From Drosophila pseudoobscura (lineage: Eukaryota > Arthropoda > Insecta > Diptera > Drosophilidae), in assembly GCF_009870125.1 (NCBI RefSeq), contig NC_046683.1:38703869-38767868 (forward strand): a DNA stretch of 64,000 nt, read 5' to 3'. Of the stretch, positions 60,405 through 64,000 are shown piece by piece. Both the position numbers and the translations under genes were made by a program. The notes beneath the pieces were generated by a model. It did no database searches. It was not told where the DNA came from and saw only the letters and a list, made by a program, of their open reading frames with translations. Each line of letters begins with the position of its first letter. Within the stretch, counting starts at the first letter, position 1.

Positions 60405-61166
60405 CTACTCCTGCCACTGCATCCCAAAACGCTGCTCGAATGTGATTCGATTATAGACTCCGGCATCGGCCAGCTGCATGGGATCCGTGTAGTAGGCAAA
60501 CCGCCTGATATCCATCATGGCCACATCGAACATCTGCTTCCAGCTGGTCAGATCCGTCACACTCATGTGTATGGGAAGCTGCGGATCGGGTATATCGATG
60601 GCTGCCTGCAAACGGTCAAAAGCCTCGGCAATGGGCCCCACCGACAGATTCACCCAGTACTCGCCCGGAAAGCGTTTATTCTCACAGAACGGCGCCCCCT
60701 TACGCATGATGAAAACCAGCATTAGTATCTCGTAGCGCTCGGAGTTCTCGTAGAATCGCTTGGTGCGCGTTTTTTCCACAAAGTCGATTAGTAGGATCAG
60801 CGGTGTATAGTTCTGTAGATGCATCAACAGCTCCCGGTCCGTCCACAAGTATCGTCCGCCCTTGACACTCAGCAGGCTCATATTTCCGGAAAGTTGATGA
60901 TGTGGCTGCTGTTGCTGTTGCGGATGATGGTGCTGCTGCTGTTGATGCTGCTGCTGCTGCTGCTGTTGCTGATGATGATGTTGCTGCTGCTGCTGATGTT
61001 GATGTTGATGCGGCTGATGATGAATGCCACCAGTGGAGGAGGTGACCACTGTGGTGGGTGCTACTACACCTGCGTTTCCTGTATTCGATGCGCTTGGGCT
61101 GGGCATAGCGACGACAATGCCGATGCTGCTGCCAGTCTGTCTCAGGCAGCCGACCTCCTCGACCAT
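60405..61166 (-). CDS. Unrecognised protein with His/Gln tract and conserved-looking C-terminal domain
   Basis: A single uninterrupted frame of 253 residues starts at the ATG at 61166. Residues 1-48 are Gly/Ser/Thr/Val-rich. About residues 49-95 form a mixed His/Gln tract. From about residue 98 onward the composition becomes that of a globular domain with many aromatic residues: GGRYLWTDRELLMHLQNYTP, LILLIDFVEKTRTKRFYENS, RFPGEYWVNLSVGPIAEAFD, WKQMFDVAMMDIRRFAYYTD and a terminal FGMQWQE. No signal peptide or clear membrane segment is visible; LILLIDFV is too short. Codon use fits a real Drosophila gene. I do not recognise the family and infer no function. It is convergent with lin-52. Further 5' exons cannot be excluded. 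Confidence 0.75.
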   Translation of the reverse strand: MVEEVGCLRQTGSSIGIVVAMPSPSASNTGNAGVVAPTTVVTSSTGGIHHQPHQHQHQQQQQHHHQQQQQQQQHQQQQHHHPQQQQQPHHQLSGNMSLLSVKGGRYLWTDRELLMHLQNYTPLILLIDFVEKTRTKRFYENSERYEILMLVFIMRKGAPFCENKRFPGEYWVNLSVGPIAEAFDRLQAAIDIPDPQLPIHMSVTDLTSWKQMFDVAMMDIRRFAYYTDPMQLADAGVYNRITFEQRFGMQWQE

Positions 61167-63011
61167 GTGCGATGACGACAAATGCAATTAAGCCAAGTAC
61201 TGCTGCTGTTGCCAATGCTAATGTGGGTCCACTGCTGTTGCTGTGCTCTCTCGTCGCCCCTCTTTCGAACCAGGCCAAGGTCAGAGCGAGTGGGGCAGTG
61301 GGGGAGAGAGAGATGGAGTGCCACGTACCACCCGTGCGTCGCGTTAGTTACTTGTTGCAATCAAAACCACCCACTGCTGCCTGCCACTTTCAATTAATGC
61401 CGCACACGGAAACTTTCAACCTTGCTTAAAAGCCTGGAGGAGTGCAGGATGGTTGAACGAATAGTCAACGAAGCAGTAAGAGGTCTTCACGTTTCGGCCT
61501 CTGTTGCCACCCCAACATCTATTCTATTACACTGACAATTACCACCAGCAATTCTGCACTAGTGCCCCTGTGTGTCCCTGACGATTGTTCCAACGCAAAT
61601 GCGTCTCTGCTGCACAGCCATGGACTCGTCGTACTCGGAACCGACTCAGATTCGGTCTCTTTCTCGGTCTTCCTTATTCGTTCGCTCGCTCTGCCTTGGT
61701 CTGACAGCCCAATTTGCGGCCTCATTCTGTTCGGAGACTGAGACCCGAATGCATTTTACTGGTTTGTTGGTGAGTGGGGGCCTGCCAACTTGTATGAAGA
61801 CGGTTTTAAATTAAAAAAAAATACATATGTTAACCTTTTTGTATCTGTTTATTTATAAGCTTACAATGTTTAAGGGCGAAGCCCTTTATTTCTATAGAGA
61901 TACGATTCTCTATAGAATCACAATCCTGTCTTGCACACTGCAGGGATTTGCATTTTACTGTTAGTTAGGAGGCCTGCCAACTTATCTTTTGTTTAAAAAA
62001 CTGATTGCAATGTGAAGGTAATTTTTATTTGACCATGTTTTTATATTTTTGTGATGTTGGGTTCGAAGGACTCGAAATGAAGATATTTAAGTAGTGAAAC
62101 TTTGTTTGAGTGTTAAGAATTAAAACTTATGTGTATAAATCGTTCGCAGGCTTTGAAAATGTTATAAAATCTTATTTTCTTTGATCCCTTAAAGTACAGA
62201 AAATAAATAGTATCTAAAATTTGAGTACATGTACTATAAATTTGAAATATAATTGCTTTAATTAATAAATTATGCCAATATATTACCTTATTCAATTAAA
62301 ATTGAAAAAAGAAAATAGTGAAGAATAACTGGAACCTAAACCTGAGAAACAGCTGGATAAAAAACTTATAAATTCCTATGAGCATGAAATATTTTATATA
62401 TTTATATATATATATTTATATATTTTATACCTTAAAAATTGCATGAATCACAAGTAGAACGACACTGGCCGAAAATATATATTATATTATGTGAAAATAT
62501 ATATTAACTTTTCAAACGAAAGAAAAATGTATGAATTACTTTGTCTTTAAAATTTACTCATACTTAAGCATCTTACATTTGTTTCATTTAAAAGCGATTT
62601 CTTAAGATCTAAAGTGATTTACATCAGAATGTTAGCTAGTAAAAAAATCAAAGGTTCCCTCAGAGATCCCTTTTAATTGTATATAAATTGTATAAATTGT
62701 AGCCTTAACTAGATGCTTTCCAACTTTTTGTGTATTTTGCTGTATTGCTACACTTCGCTGCCATTGTAAAGATAAGGACCTCTGACCTTTAGGATATTGA
62801 GAAGCTTCAAAATAACTAAATGATAGACACCCATAAGCGTCACGTTGTTGTCCTCCGGCTTGACAATTTACTAAATGAGAAGTGAGTCCGAACTTCATAA
62901 TGGCAGCGCCAGTTTCAAAATGGTTTTCCTTAACGAAATTTCACTTTTAAAGTAAAAAAAAATAATTATAGAAACAACAAATAAACTACAAGATATCAAT
63001 GGGCGGGGAAT
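61167..63011. other. Intergenic DNA
   Basis: Upstream region of the 60.4-61.2 kb gene and downstream flank of the Rtel1-like gene. It is AT-rich, with a TATATATTT tract at about 62397-62430. No gene is supported on either strand. Confidence 0.5.
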
Positions 63012-64000
63012 TTAAGGGATCCTTTTATTTGGACTTGATTCTTGTGCCAAATTGAGGCTGGCCAGTCTCACATCGAACTCGGCCTTGTGCTCGTTCCTTA
63101 GAAAGCGACGCATGCCAATGAAAAGGTAGCGCATTTTGGGTGCAGCCAGAACATCCAGGAGCACAGTCATCAGAGACTCGAAGTTCTCGTCGGTTCCACT
63201 CCTGTATTCAATCAGTACTTTCCCGAAATCGCGAAACTGATCCTGACTGATGAGACTCCGCAGCTGGAAGGGGAGGATCAAAGCGAGAGTTAGCTGTAGG
63301 CATATTTTTGTGTACACCTGCAAGATTACCTCGCGCAGAAAGTCTGCCCGCGACTCGGGCGCCACTTTCACCTGCTGACTGCTGTTGCTTTTGGGCTCCG
63401 TTTTGATATTCTCCGCCAATTTGTACCGCTTTTTGGTAGTTTGTGTGGCCACCGTATCGGTGACGCCGGGGGAACTGCGCTCCCGTTTATGGATCGTCAC
63501 CAGACTACTGCTGCCGCAACCGCCGCTCCCACTGTCAGCACTTCCACTGCAGTTGAAGTCTATGCTCTAATAGACATACACAAAACAAAGATTAACCTCT
63601 TCCTTATTCCGCATGGAAGGAGCAGGAGTAGGGCTTACCGAGACATTCGAGTCCAGGCGACTCATAAAATCCATGGCATTGGGTGCTGCTTTGCCCAAGG
63701 TCCGCCCCGCGGCGCTGGCATAGTCTGTAGGAGTCCACGAATTGATGGAGTTGGCCATCTCCACCTTTCTGCAGGGCAAGAAAAACGACCGTTATATGCG
63801 GTGGCATGGTGGTTTTTACCAGGGTCTACATCACTTACATGGCCGATTTGTTGGCCTTGCGGAATGTTGCATTGTTTCCTGGCTCTTGTTTGATTGTTGG
63901 AATGACAGGCAGGGTCCCAACCTCCTCCACCTTGCAGACGTTCATCAGTGGCTGCTCCTCCTCCCTCACATCCGGCTGCTTCATCTGCAGACGCATCAAG
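63012..64000 (-). CDS. 3' part of a gene, probably Rtel1 (telomere-elongation helicase regulator)
   Basis: Four exons read in one frame from the right edge: 63839-64000 (5' end outside the window), 63639-63768, 63330-63566 and 63012-63263, with consensus junctions. The encoded C-terminal ~240 residues start [20 protein letters not shown] and contain several TIKQEP/IKTEPKS-like stretches, which could be SUMO sites. They end with a helical domain [20 protein letters not shown], then [20 protein letters not shown] and [17 protein letters not shown]. This helical pattern resembles the harmonin-homology domain at the end of RTEL1 helicases. Helicase motifs would lie outside the window, so the assignment is moderate. 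RTEL1 unwinds D-loops and G-quadruplexes for genome stability. Confidence 0.6.

Overview
This is Drosophila euchromatin, almost certainly from the X chromosome (Muller element A) of an obscura-group species. The gene structures are compact, with 50-80 bp GT-AG introns. The set ph / D2hgdh (CG3835) / Pgd / bcn92 is the well-known 2D cluster of the D. melanogaster X. The window is also sown with short SGM/DINE-1-like repeats and LOA-clade (Bilbo/Trim-like) retrotransposon remains, which are typical of the obscura group. The species call rests on remembered families, not on a database search.

Layout. Positions 1-21,900 are a repeat-rich block without an intact gene. It holds decayed non-LTR retrotransposons of at least three kinds (I-like, LOA-like twice in opposite orientation, jockey/CR1-like), a Tc1-like transposase remnant, at least five SGM-like elements, a 416 bp MITE with perfect 20 bp terminal inverted repeats, a long inverted repeat around one SGM-like copy, and a stop-ridden gene fragment. 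Positions 21,959-30,418 (minus) hold polyhomeotic, reconstructed in five coding exons (1,710 aa) with a 35-nt first coding exon and a 3.1 kb first intron. Upstream of it (30.4-35.3 kb) lies about 5 kb of non-coding DNA rich in simple repeats.

Positions 35,365-36,494 (plus) hold a two-exon enkurin-domain gene. Positions 42,473-45,276 (plus) hold D2hgdh (513 aa), with an SGM-like element inside intron 2. Positions 47,097-49,798 (plus) hold Pgd (481 aa). Positions 50,208-50,685 (minus) hold bcn92/ISD11 (92 aa). Then follow MAPk-Ak2 (plus, 358 aa), a HAD phosphatase of the NANP type (minus, 331 aa), lin-52 (plus, 158 aa), an unrecognised 253-aa His/Gln-tract protein (minus), and the 3' part of a gene that is probably Rtel1 (minus).

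The genes are independent housekeeping or chromatin loci and do not form a pathway or operon. Chromatin regulators recur: ph (PRC1), lin-52 (DREAM/Myb-MuvB) and Rtel1 (genome maintenance). D2hgdh and Pgd are metabolic dehydrogenases, and bcn92 serves mitochondrial Fe-S assembly. I found no CRISPR-like, operon-like or clearly novel system. The most unusual material is the repeat architecture left of ph, the hints of an ancient local duplication linking the left edge and about 12 kb to the region right of ph, and the unrecognised gene at 60.4-61.2 kb.
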